Below the pieces are notes generated by a model, which saw only the letters and a list, made by a program, of their open reading frames with translations, did no database searches and was not told the DNA's origin. A DNA stretch of 64,000 nucleotides, from positions 62,001-126,000 of the forward strand of contig JAKUDP010000004.1 of the NCBI GenBank assembly GCA_022570795.1, read 5' to 3'. Source of the DNA: Sphaerulina vaccinii (Eukaryota; Ascomycota; Dothideomycetes; Mycosphaerellales; Mycosphaerellaceae). This document shows positions 56,193 to 64,000 of this stretch, piece by piece (position 1 is the stretch's first letter; every line of letters begins with the position of its first letter). A program made the translations under genes and the position numbers.

Positions 56193-57724
56193 CTACAACC
56201 TTGGCCCAGTCACCTTCCCTCCACCATCTCTCTTGAACAGTTCCTTAAGCTCAGTCTTTTCCACGCTCTTGTGGCTGAGTAGCCCTCGTTCATGTACATC
56301 AACCCATTTCTGATCCGAAGTTTTCCATCCCCAGGCCCGATCCTTCTCCTCCCCATTGCTTGTGTCGTAGAGCACATTCATAATATACTTCCCAATGATC
56401 GGCAAGAATCTACACGTCAACAGTCAGCATCAGCAAGACAAGACGAGAAGTGCGTGGTGTTCACAACATACTTATAAGAATGAAAGCTCCCTCCCGTCGC
56501 AAGATATAAGTTCTTGAGGCGAGGATCGGGATGGGCACAAATCAAGAAATCTTCAGTCGGTGATTGTGCATCCCAGCAGATTCTCCAATAATCCGGTTCT
56601 TTTCCCCGAGCGAATTCTGGAAGTACTCGTCCGGATATCATCTCCCTTGTTTCCTGTTTCAGACATTCGGGTATATTGTACTGATCAGCCGGAACAGAAA
56701 TCTTCGCCCCACTTGATAAGGTGACGGTGTTGATAATTCCGGATCTGGAGTTGGCGTATTTCATCAATTTGTTCTCAGAGGAGGGAGCGATTATCTCTCC
56801 TAGACCGCCGTAGACTACGACGGGCATTTGGGAGTTGTTCAGTTTGGCAATTTCGGAGGAGGTGCAGCGATAGTAAGCTGCCACTAAGCCCGTAGCTTGG
56901 ATTTGACATTCTATGCGTTGATCGAAAGCCAAACCCAGCTCGTCCTCTGTCGGCGATAAAATTTGACTCGTCCAAGGTCCTGCAGCAAGAATGACTTTTT
57001 CTGCTTCGAATGTCCTTCCATCTAAGGTTCTGGCACCGGTGATGCGATTTGAGGTGCGGTCCCAGATCAATTCTGTTATCTTGCCAGTTTCGCGACGTAC
57101 GCCGCGTCGTTCGGCTGCGAGCATGAAAGAGTGTGTTGCTTGAGCTGCGTCGCACCAGCCTGCTTCGGGGTTGAAATATGCGGATTGGAAACCTTCGTTA
57201 CTCGTATCGTTCAAGGTTGGGAATCTGTCACTGATCTTGGAGAGTGGGAGGTCTTGGAACTGCGTACTCCCCCTTGACTCGAAAGTCTCTTTAATCCTCT
57301 TCTTGAGATTCGATCCAGTTTCTTCATACATCAACCAACCAACTTTATGAAAATATGGTCCTAATTCTTCAGACCAGAACCATGGATGTATTGTTTCGCA
57401 GGCGAGGTCGCAGTAGAGTTTATTCGCGTAGTCGGTTCTTATCACTCTATTGACATCGATTGAGGCTGCGGGTTTTGGCGGTGAGGAGGCTTGGTCGATT
57501 ACGACTATCTTGGAGGGATCGGAGTAGTGTTGGGCGAGGTGGTAGGCCGTTGAGGTTCCAAAGGTTCCGGCGCCGATTATGAGGACTGTTGGTTGTGGGA
57601 GGCCTTCGAGGGGATTGTCTATGTCGATGCGTTTTGGGTTGGGGACGCCGCCTGATAGTGGGCCGTTGTTTGGTTGTTGGATTCGACGTTTGCCATCTTT
57701 GCCGTAGGTTGCGTAGATGGGCAT
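56193..57724 (-). CDS. FAD-dependent amine/amino-acid oxidase, peroxisomal (489 aa)
   Basis: Exons 57724-56472 and 56409-56193 are joined over a 62-bp intron (donor GTATGT, acceptor GTAG) to read 'GSFHSYKFLPIIGKYI'. The protein is a DAO-family flavoenzyme like sarcosine, pipecolate or fructosyl-amino-acid oxidases. The FAD dinucleotide motif 'GAGTFG' lies at 51-56, with 'DVNRVIRTDYANKLYCDLA', typical of this group, next. 'EAEKVILAAGPWT' and a C-terminal 'DFLICAHPDPRLKNLYLATGG' follow. It ends in Pro-Arg-Leu, a non-canonical PTS1, consistent with a peroxisomal H2O2-producing oxidase. The substrate is uncertain. Without the splice the frame would lose this C-terminus. Confidence 0.9.
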
Positions 57725-58429
57725 TTTGTAGGAAGGTTTCGTTCAAGCAGTTCCCTTCGTGTGGTGGTATGTGGTGAAGTATTGTGCCGAAACATGCTGC
57801 AGTGTGTAAATATGTTCTCGTGCGGTCGTTCGGAATGCTCCATCCCCGCGCAATTGCACCTTGGCCTCATGCAGCTCGTAGTAATGCCTGTTGGTGAGGT
57901 GAGGTTGTCAGTGTGCAGATCAGAGCATCCATGTCTTGAATAGTGTGGAGTTGAGGGGAAGCTCGAAGCTTGCGTGTAATGCCTGCACGTCAGTAAGAGC
58001 ACAACTCGGAAAGGAAGAGGAAACTACAAGGTGGAAGAGACTTGACTTGCAAGATCTGGCGATCATGTTGCGCGATGCTGCGGTTCTGGATGATGTGCGG
58101 TTGTTTGCGGATTCAAGCTGCAGAAGTGAAGATGTCCACCAAAGCTTGCCGCCAAGCTGACCTCTTTGGGCCAAGACGTTTCCTACTATGCTCGGAACCT
58201 ACAGGAAGCTGATAGTCAACTCAGCATCAGCAGTCGGGCCTAGAAATGTCGAACAATGATCAACACTTACTGTCTAATCAAGCAATCACTGCATCAGCGC
58301 AGTGCAAGTCCTCTTCGGAATGCGCTTGCTTGCCGGTGGCATCATATACCAAGCTCTCATAAACCGGGTCGTGTGGATTCGTTCATCAATATTCTCTCTG
58401 ATAGAATTTCCAACCTCTCTCTTAATTCT
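57725..58429. other. intergenic, no gene seen
   Basis: These 705 bp lie between the start of the oxidase gene and the stop of the U2SURP-like gene, both on the minus strand. Short frames here show no family resemblance. The part nearest 57725 should contain the oxidase promoter. Confidence 0.55.
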
Positions 58430-60955
58430 TCAATCCTCATCGCTATCGGCGAACATATCTTCCGCCTGCTTCTTCCTAGGTGGTTCAGCAGGCACAGACT
58501 TGCTATTTGACGAGCCTTTCAATGAGATGCCATTTCCTGAGCTCTTCAAAGAAATACCATTGCCCGAAGTCTTCAGCGAGAAGCCATTGCCATTCGTCTT
58601 TTGCGGTTCAGGCGGGGGAGGAGGAGGATGTTTCTGTTGAGGAGCGGGAGGTGGACTGTCTTCCATAGGCACGCCATCTAGGTCGTCAAGTGGTGTACCA
58701 TCTAGATCATCTATTGGTGCTCCGTCTAAGTCATCGATTGGTGCTCCATCGAGGTCGTCGAGCGGTGCTCCGTCCAAGTCATCAAGTGGTTCGCCATCGA
58801 CCTCATCGCCAACCGAAGAAGGTACAACAGCAGGAGACGCCGATGCCGATGCTCCATCGATCCTCTTGAATTTAGCCATCAGCTTCGGAGCCTTATCACC
58901 ACCATTCTCGTCCTTCGTTTCGTCCTGCACCGGCGTTTCGAAGAAATCCTTTTTGAATTGGTCGAATGCATCTGTGGAGAAGCAACTATTCCTCTCCCAG
59001 ATTTCGAAGAGAGCTCCAATCTTATTCCGCCATTGTTGTTCTTTCATTCTGCCCCAGCCCAATTCTTTGCCGAGTCTTCCGAGCTTACTGAAGATGGCTT
59101 GTTTTTTGAGGGCAGTTTCGATAAGCTGTCGGTATTTCCACGCGTTGCGGACGCCCGCTGTTGCGGAATTGAGAAGAATGTCGTTGATAAGGTACAACGA
59201 GACGAGCTTGACTTGGGAGACATCGATGTCGTCGTTTCGATTGGAGAGGAAGCTCTTGGGTTGTGGAGGTGTTGAAAGCATGGGCAGGTCTGAGGCAGGT
59301 TCGTAGTCGTCTTCGTCGTCGACTTGTAGCTCTTTCATTTGCCTTTCAGCTTCACCCAGGGCACGCCAATCTGTGGCACATGTCGTCAGACAGAAAGGTT
59401 TCTCCACATTCAGAATAAGCATATCGATGATTTCTTCTGCGCCAACTCCAGCTTTACTGATGGCGAACTCAGAAACAAAGCAGACGTCTCCGATATTAAG
59501 CTTCGCCTGTGTCGTTGGCATGTGAGAGAGCTTCCAGGCGAGTTGATAGAGTATGCGAGGATTGAGATGCTTCTTCTTCCGAGAAGCTGCAGCTCCTTCG
59601 CCTTCTCGTCTGCCACTGTTGAATTCTCGCTTCTCGGCTTCGTCGTCGCTATCTTCGTAGTCGTCGTCCCAACTGGGGTGGTCCATTATGTGGCCCAGTG
59701 AAGACAGGTCTGCGAAGGGCATTTCGCCTTGAGTGACATTGAAGTCTATTGCAAGATCGTCGAAGAGCCGGACTGGAGCCTTGCCGGTCTTCTTTCCTTG
59801 GAGAAGCTCTAATGGGTTGCCGTCGGCCCATAGTAGGTAGCGGTAATATAGACCCTCAGGACTTTCCGAGTCGTATAGGAAGGCGAATCGTTCGTCAAGT
59901 TGTATTGATTGTTGCCCCATCAGACAGGCTTCTATACGAGAAGCTTTCGCAGAATCTGGTTCCGATAGCATTCGTTCCACCAGGACGTGAATAGCTCGCG
60001 CGGTCTTAATATCTGATGGCATTTCGACATTGACGAATGCATAGGCCTCATTACCTCCATTACGTGGACCTCGTGCATCATATGAGTCTGGAGGGGCGAA
60101 GTTGGATGGCGGAGGTGCATTCCGCATGCTATGGCCTCTATGCTGATCTCGACTAATCCTCTCAGCGCCGAATGGCTCAGGTTCTGGACCCATCCCAGGT
60201 AATGCGCCGGGCTGCAATGCAGTTGATGATAGATGCCGAGAGATGGACAACCGATAGCCACAGCCCAGATATCTGTCTCTCAGAGCGCTGACAGCAGCAT
60301 CGATCTGTGCGGTGGTAGTCTCGTAGTCCAGCATCGCAATCGCGGTTACAGATAGCTTGCCGTGGCGGATAGGAGGCGATATTGAAACAGAATGCACCTT
60401 GAGGTGGTCTTTCAGCAGCATTCGTATTTCAATCTCTTCCGTTCCAGGCTCCAGATTCGACAGCTGCACAGTCGGCCTCGGAGTAGCAATCTCGGGCTCT
60501 TCTTCTTCCACCCTCCTCTCCTCATGCCTTGAGCTATGGCCCGGATTGTATTCAGCAGCCAATGCTTCCTGCTCTCTCCTGATCTCCTGCTGTTCTCTCA
60601 ACTCATCCAAAGCTCTCTTCCTTTTCATGCTCGGTGGTGGTCCAGCAGCAGGTCCGAGACTTCCCGGGCCACTTCTGGGAGGCCCTCCATAACCACCTCG
60701 AATCCCTCTATCGTGCCCATATCCTCTGCTTGGTCCTGAAGGAGGACCTCTCGCTGAAGGTGGAAAGCCATCGAAGTCATCATTCCCGCCAAATGAGTCC
60801 TCGAACTCCGCTAACGCTGCAGCTGTCTCTGCTTGCTCTCGCCGTCTCTTCTCTTCTGCTGCCAACCTCTCCTTCTCGAACGCTGAGAGCTTTTTCGGAG
60901 CAGCCAGCTTCTGACTGACGTCCGGGAACTCTTTCGGCGCGTCCTCGTCGTCCAT
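58430..60955 (-). CDS. U2SURP/SR140-like splicing factor (841 aa)
   Basis: The frame, taken from the ATG at 60955, shows the U2SURP order. A charged N-terminal coiled stretch ('KERLAAEEKRRREQ') and a Gly/Pro-rich region come first. An RRM lies at about 162-244, and a SURP module at about 322-377 ('ALLYDSESPEG'-type region 'FAFLYDSESPEGLYYRYLLW'). A CID/RPR-like helical domain spans about 470-655 ('ILYQLAWKLSHMPTTQ', 'VKLVSLYLINDILLNS'). Near the C-terminus there are about five tandem DGxPxDDLDG repeats, a feature I know from human SR140. The product would associate with U2 snRNP in pre-mRNA splicing. An extra upstream exon is possible, since the open frame continues 5' without ATG. Confidence 0.88.
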   Translation of the reverse strand: MDDEDAPKEFPDVSQKLAAPKKLSAFEKERLAAEEKRRREQAETAAALAEFEDSFGGNDDFDGFPPSARGPPSGPSRGYGHDRGIRGGYGGPPRSGPGSLGPAAGPPPSMKRKRALDELREQQEIRREQEALAAEYNPGHSSRHEERRVEEEEPEIATPRPTVQLSNLEPGTEEIEIRMLLKDHLKVHSVSISPPIRHGKLSVTAIAMLDYETTTAQIDAAVSALRDRYLGCGYRLSISRHLSSTALQPGALPGMGPEPEPFGAERISRDQHRGHSMRNAPPPSNFAPPDSYDARGPRNGGNEAYAFVNVEMPSDIKTARAIHVLVERMLSEPDSAKASRIEACLMGQQSIQLDERFAFLYDSESPEGLYYRYLLWADGNPLELLQGKKTGKAPVRLFDDLAIDFNVTQGEMPFADLSSLGHIMDHPSWDDDYEDSDDEAEKREFNSGRREGEGAAASRKKKHLNPRILYQLAWKLSHMPTTQAKLNIGDVCFVSEFAISKAGVGAEEIIDMLILNVEKPFCLTTCATDWRALGEAERQMKELQVDDEDDYEPASDLPMLSTPPQPKSFLSNRNDDIDVSQVKLVSLYLINDILLNSATAGVRNAWKYRQLIETALKKQAIFSKLGRLGKELGWGRMKEQQWRNKIGALFEIWERNSCFSTDAFDQFKKDFFETPVQDETKDENGGDKAPKLMAKFKRIDGASASASPAVVPSSVGDEVDGEPLDDLDGAPLDDLDGAPIDDLDGAPIDDLDGTPLDDLDGVPMEDSPPPAPQQKHPPPPPPEPQKTNGNGFSLKTSGNGISLKSSGNGISLKGSSNSKSVPAEPPRKKQAEDMFADSDED

Positions 60956-61282
60956 AACTTCCCTCTGTATACCCCTCACTCCATACCCTAGTTGGTCGGT
61001 AGAAGTAGTCGCAAATGGCTGGATATGGTACAGTTCGCTTACATAAGATGTCACAAGCTTCCTCTAACCACCACTTACTTGTTGCTCTCCTCCGCCTCCC
61101 ACTAAACAGCTGTCCGCCGCCAACAGCACTTTCCTCTCCTTCGCCCCTCGGATAGGAAGGAAGTCGGCGGAGGTGTATGGAGGCCAGCGGAGACGATGAG
61201 TGACGACACTACACAACAACCCGACTGAAGCCTGCGACAGGCAGAACATCACCTACCTACCTAAGAAGAGAGGCTAGTCGCA
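60956..61282. promoter_or_regulatory. divergent promoter, U2SURP-like / TOR
   Basis: The 327 bp between the two start codons must serve both housekeeping genes. The DNA has C/T-rich tracts (CTCCTCCGCCTCC near 61087) and no obvious TATA box. A short 5' intron for either gene cannot be excluded. Confidence 0.45.
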
Positions 61283-64000
61283 ATGACCACCGCCTACAGC
61301 GAGGCGTTGAGTGCCATCTTCCAAGACCTCAAGTCTCGCAATGAGCACACTCGCCAGAATGCCTCGACGCGCCTCATCGACCAGGTCAATGCTGCCTTCC
61401 GCGAGCTGCAGCCAACCGTGTGGAACTCCTACTACAATGAGGTCAACGCGAAGATGGTTGGCTTCATCCTCAGCGGTCAAGATACGCATGAGAGAATTGG
61501 AGGTCTCTATGCGCTGAACGCCTTGATCGACTTCAAGGGCGATGATGCTGCGTCCAAAGTGACCAAGTTCAGCAACTATATCAAGAGGACGCTGGAGGGC
61601 AATGACACCAGTGCTATGATCGTGGCTGCAAAATGTCTGGGAAGATTGGCTATACCGGGCGGAGCCCTGACTGCTGAGCTAGTCGAGGCAGAAGTCAAAC
61701 ATGCGCTGGAGTGGCTCACATCCGAACGAGTCGAGAACCGCCGATTCGCTGCTGTGCTGATTATGAGAGAACTGGCTAAGAACAGCTCGACATTACTGTA
61801 CATGTACACTCCTGGCATCCTGACCAGCATATGGGAAGGTCTGAGAGACCAGAAGGTCGTGATAAGAGAAACGGCTGCAGAGGTGGTCGCTCAGTGCTTC
61901 AAGATCCTGAACGCCCGTGAGCTGCAGATGCGCATCTCATGTATGACACGCATGTATGAGGAGGCTCAGGTGGGTCTGCGTCGCCAGACTGTTGAGAACA
62001 TCCACGGCTCGTTGCTTGTCTTCAAAGAACTGCTCGTACAAGGTGGCATGTACATGCAAGGCGCCAAGTACAAGTCTGTTTGCGATACCATTCTGCAAGC
62101 AGGATATCGAGAGCACAAAGATCAAACTGTTCGACGGACAGTGGTGGAGATCATGCCACTTCTTGCAGTATATGCGCCCAAAGAGTTCAATCTGCACTAC
62201 CTCGCTCGCTCGATGCAGCACCTCCAGAATCTGCTCAAGACTCCCAGAGAGCGGCATCTCGCTTTCGCCGCCATTGGTAAGATAGCACACGCCGTGGGCT
62301 CGCAGATCGCGCCGTATCTGGATACTATCGTATTGCACATCCGCGACGCACTGTCGGTGAAGAACCGCACAAGACATTCGGACGAAGCTCCTATATTTGA
62401 GTGCATCAGCATGATTAGTATCGCTGTTGGGCAGACACTCAGCAAGTATATGGAGGCTCTGCTGGACCCAATCTTCGCATGCGGTCTGTCAGATGCCCTA
62501 ACACAAGCGCTGGTTGACATGGCACACTACATTCCACCCGTGAAGACCACGATACAAGAGAAGCTACTCGACCTGCTCAGTCGAACTCTGTGTGGTCAGC
62601 CATTCCAGACGCTTGGCCATCCGACGCAAGGCAAAGGCCTGCCACCAATCTACACCAAAGACTATCGGGACCAGCGGGATCCACAGCACCAAGAACATAA
62701 AGACCAGGAAATCGCACTGGCACTCCACACACTCGGTAGCTTCGATTTCAGCGGCCATGTGCTCAATGAGTTTGTCAGAGACGTCGCCATTCGATACGTT
62801 GAAGACGATGATCCCGCCATCCGCAAAGCCGCAGCACTTACATGCTGTCAACTCTTCGTCAAAGATCCCATTGTGCATCAGACCAGTCATCATGCGATTC
62901 AAGTGGTCTCGGACGTCATAGAGAAGCTTTTGACAGTCGGTGTGGCCGACCCTCACCCAGACATCCGGCAGACAGTGCTGGTTTCTCTGGACGCTCGTTT
63001 CGACCGACATCTGGCAAAGGCGGAGAACGTTCGCACTCTGTTCATCTGCCTCAACGATGAGAAGTTCCCGATCCGAGAAGCAGCCATGACCATCATTGGC
63101 AGGCTGACTAGTGTGAATCCGGCCTACGTCTTCCCATCACTACGCAAGGTTCTCATTCAGCTGCTCACCGAGATCGAATACTCAAACAGCGCCAACAACA
63201 AGCGAGAGTCTGCACAGCTCATCAGCCACCTCGTAGGCGCGAGCAGCAAGCTCATCAAGCCTTACGTCGACCCCATGGTGCATGTACTCCTGCCCAAAGC
63301 CGAAGATGCGAACTCCGAAGTTGCTGCAACTACATTACGCGCTCTCGGCGATCTAGCCAGCGTGGGCGGAGAAGAGATGAAGAAGTACATTCCGGAGCTG
63401 ATGAAGATCATCATTCGCAGTCTGCAAGATCTTTCTTCGCCAAAGAAGCGTGAGGCCGCGCTTTGTACACTTGGACAGCTTGCCAGCAACAGTGGCTATG
63501 TCATCCAGCCGTATACCGACCATCCCGATCTCCTCACCATCCTGGTCAACATTGTCAAGGGTGAACCGCCTGGAGATCTACGGCGCGAGACCATCCGTCT
63601 TATGGGAATCCTCGGCGCTCTGGACCCATACAAGCATCAACAAGTCATGGAAGAGTCGCCAGAGTCAAACTTGAAGGCCGACTACCAAGGCATCTCAGAT
63701 GTCACACTGATCATGAATGGCTGCACACCCAGTAACGAAGAGTACTACCCAACCGTGGTCATCCACACTCTGATGGACATGTTGAAGGAGGACACACTGA
63801 AGTCATATCATTCTGCTGTCGTGGACGCTGTTATGAACATCTACGCCACCATGGGTATGAAGTGTGTGCCTTTCTTGGGTGTAGTTGTCCCAGGCATTGT
63901 CGGCATCTTGAAAGACGCTCAAACAGACGTCCGCCTCGAAAGCTATTTCAGTCAACTTGCGGCATTGGTACGGATTGTGAAGCAGCACATACGGCCTCAC
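61283..64000 (+). CDS. TOR: TOR kinase, N-terminal HEAT region (partial)
   Basis: An open frame of 906 codons without stop runs from the ATG at 61283 to the window end. It begins 'MTTAYSEALSAIFQDLKSR'. It consists of helical HEAT repeats with TOR-specific stretches: 'SGQDTHERIGGLYALNALIDF', 'RRFAAVLIMRELAKNSSTLLYMY', 'ILQAGYREHKDQTVRRTVVE', 'VNPAYVFPSLRKVLIQLLTE' and 'LRRETIRLMGILGALDPYKH'. These match the N-terminal third of TOR, the PIKK kinase of TORC1/TORC2 that couples nutrients to growth. FAT, FRB and kinase domains lie beyond the window. No intron is seen in this part. Fungi of this group normally have a single TOR gene. Confidence 0.95.
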   Translation, partial: MTTAYSEALSAIFQDLKSRNEHTRQNASTRLIDQVNAAFRELQPTVWNSYYNEVNAKMVGFILSGQDTHERIGGLYALNALIDFKGDDAASKVTKFSNYIKRTLEGNDTSAMIVAAKCLGRLAIPGGALTAELVEAEVKHALEWLTSERVENRRFAAVLIMRELAKNSSTLLYMYTPGILTSIWEGLRDQKVVIRETAAEVVAQCFKILNARELQMRISCMTRMYEEAQVGLRRQTVENIHGSLLVFKELLVQGGMYMQGAKYKSVCDTILQAGYREHKDQTVRRTVVEIMPLLAVYAPKEFNLHYLARSMQHLQNLLKTPRERHLAFAAIGKIAHAVGSQIAPYLDTIVLHIRDALSVKNRTRHSDEAPIFECISMISIAVGQTLSKYMEALLDPIFACGLSDALTQALVDMAHYIPPVKTTIQEKLLDLLSRTLCGQPFQTLGHPTQGKGLPPIYTKDYRDQRDPQHQEHKDQEIALALHTLGSFDFSGHVLNEFVRDVAIRYVEDDDPAIRKAAALTCCQLFVKDPIVHQTSHHAIQVVSDVIEKLLTVGVADPHPDIRQTVLVSLDARFDRHLAKAENVRTLFICLNDEKFPIREAAMTIIGRLTSVNPAYVFPSLRKVLIQLLTEIEYSNSANNKRESAQLISHLVGASSKLIKPYVDPMVHVLLPKAEDANSEVAATTLRALGDLASVGGEEMKKYIPELMKIIIRSLQDLSSPKKREAALCTLGQLASNSGYVIQPYTDHPDLLTILVNIVKGEPPGDLRRETIRLMGILGALDPYKHQQVMEESPESNLKADYQGISDVTLIMNGCTPSNEEYYPTVVIHTLMDMLKEDTLKSYHSAVVDAVMNIYATMGMKCVPFLGVVVPGIVGILKDAQTDVRLESYFSQLAALVRIVKQHIRPH

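Noticed and set aside
1..64000. CRISPR arrays, bacterial operons, riboswitches, or a biosynthetic gene cluster.
   Set aside because: No regular spacer arrays were seen. Genes are eukaryotic with spliceosomal introns, and no backbone synthase or terpene cyclase gene is present.

Overview
The window is nuclear DNA of a filamentous ascomycete, most likely a dothideomycete. The evidence is short GT-AG introns (about 52-79 bp) with CTAAC/CTGAC-type branch sites, fungal gene families (ERG6, Nudix, GT71 mannosyltransferase, CE5 cutinase, HET, Pho85-type cyclin, TOR), and a two-part base composition. Gene-bearing DNA of balanced composition alternates with AT-rich islands at about 1-8085, 15480-30430 and 50215-51720. 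In the islands CpA and TpG are almost gone, CpG is kept, and TAG/TAA/CTA triplets fill every frame. This is the signature of repeat-induced point mutation (RIP). No frame of 60 codons survives inside the first two islands. Species was not determined. Layout: (1) 1-8085, decayed repeats, including a 73-bp tandem array, a 248-bp tandem duplication and two coding-like plus-strand frames. (2) 8.6-15.3 kb, three genes of unknown function, a SAM methyltransferase divergent from ERG6, and a frameshifted F-box-like gene. (3) 15.5-30.4 kb, a decayed minus-strand hAT transposon split by a Ty1/copia block of three LTRs and two interiors. The block is flanked by the 5-bp duplication TTTAC. (4) 30.6-41.8 kb, an intact small gene combining a membrane anchor with a copia-type retropepsin, two closely spaced tRNA genes, MZM1, a decayed membrane-protein gene, an MNN1-type mannosyltransferase, a secreted CE5 esterase, a Nudix hydrolase, an MFS transporter, a HET-domain pseudogene and an unusual interrupted tRNA-Arg gene. 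(5) 41.8-46.8 kb is gene-poor with degenerate repeats, followed by a cyclin gene. (6) 50.2-51.7 kb, a RIP-decayed Tc1/mariner element. (7) 53.5-64.0 kb, an amino-acid permease, an FAD-dependent oxidase, a U2SURP/SR140-like splicing factor, and the start of TOR, which runs off the window. The most striking observation is at 41630-41819. A tRNA-Arg(CCG) cloverleaf, with seven of seven acceptor pairs and intact A and B boxes, appears only if two sequences are removed that look exactly like fungal spliceosomal introns, plus a normal 10-nt anticodon-loop intron. The second is the intact copia-type protease gene next to dead copia copies. No operon-like logic links the genes. The clear regulatory pairs are two divergent promoters (methyltransferase/ERG6 and U2SURP/TOR) and one tight convergent pair (Nudix/MFS). 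Several starts and splice sites were placed by eye, and unresolved gene models are marked as such.
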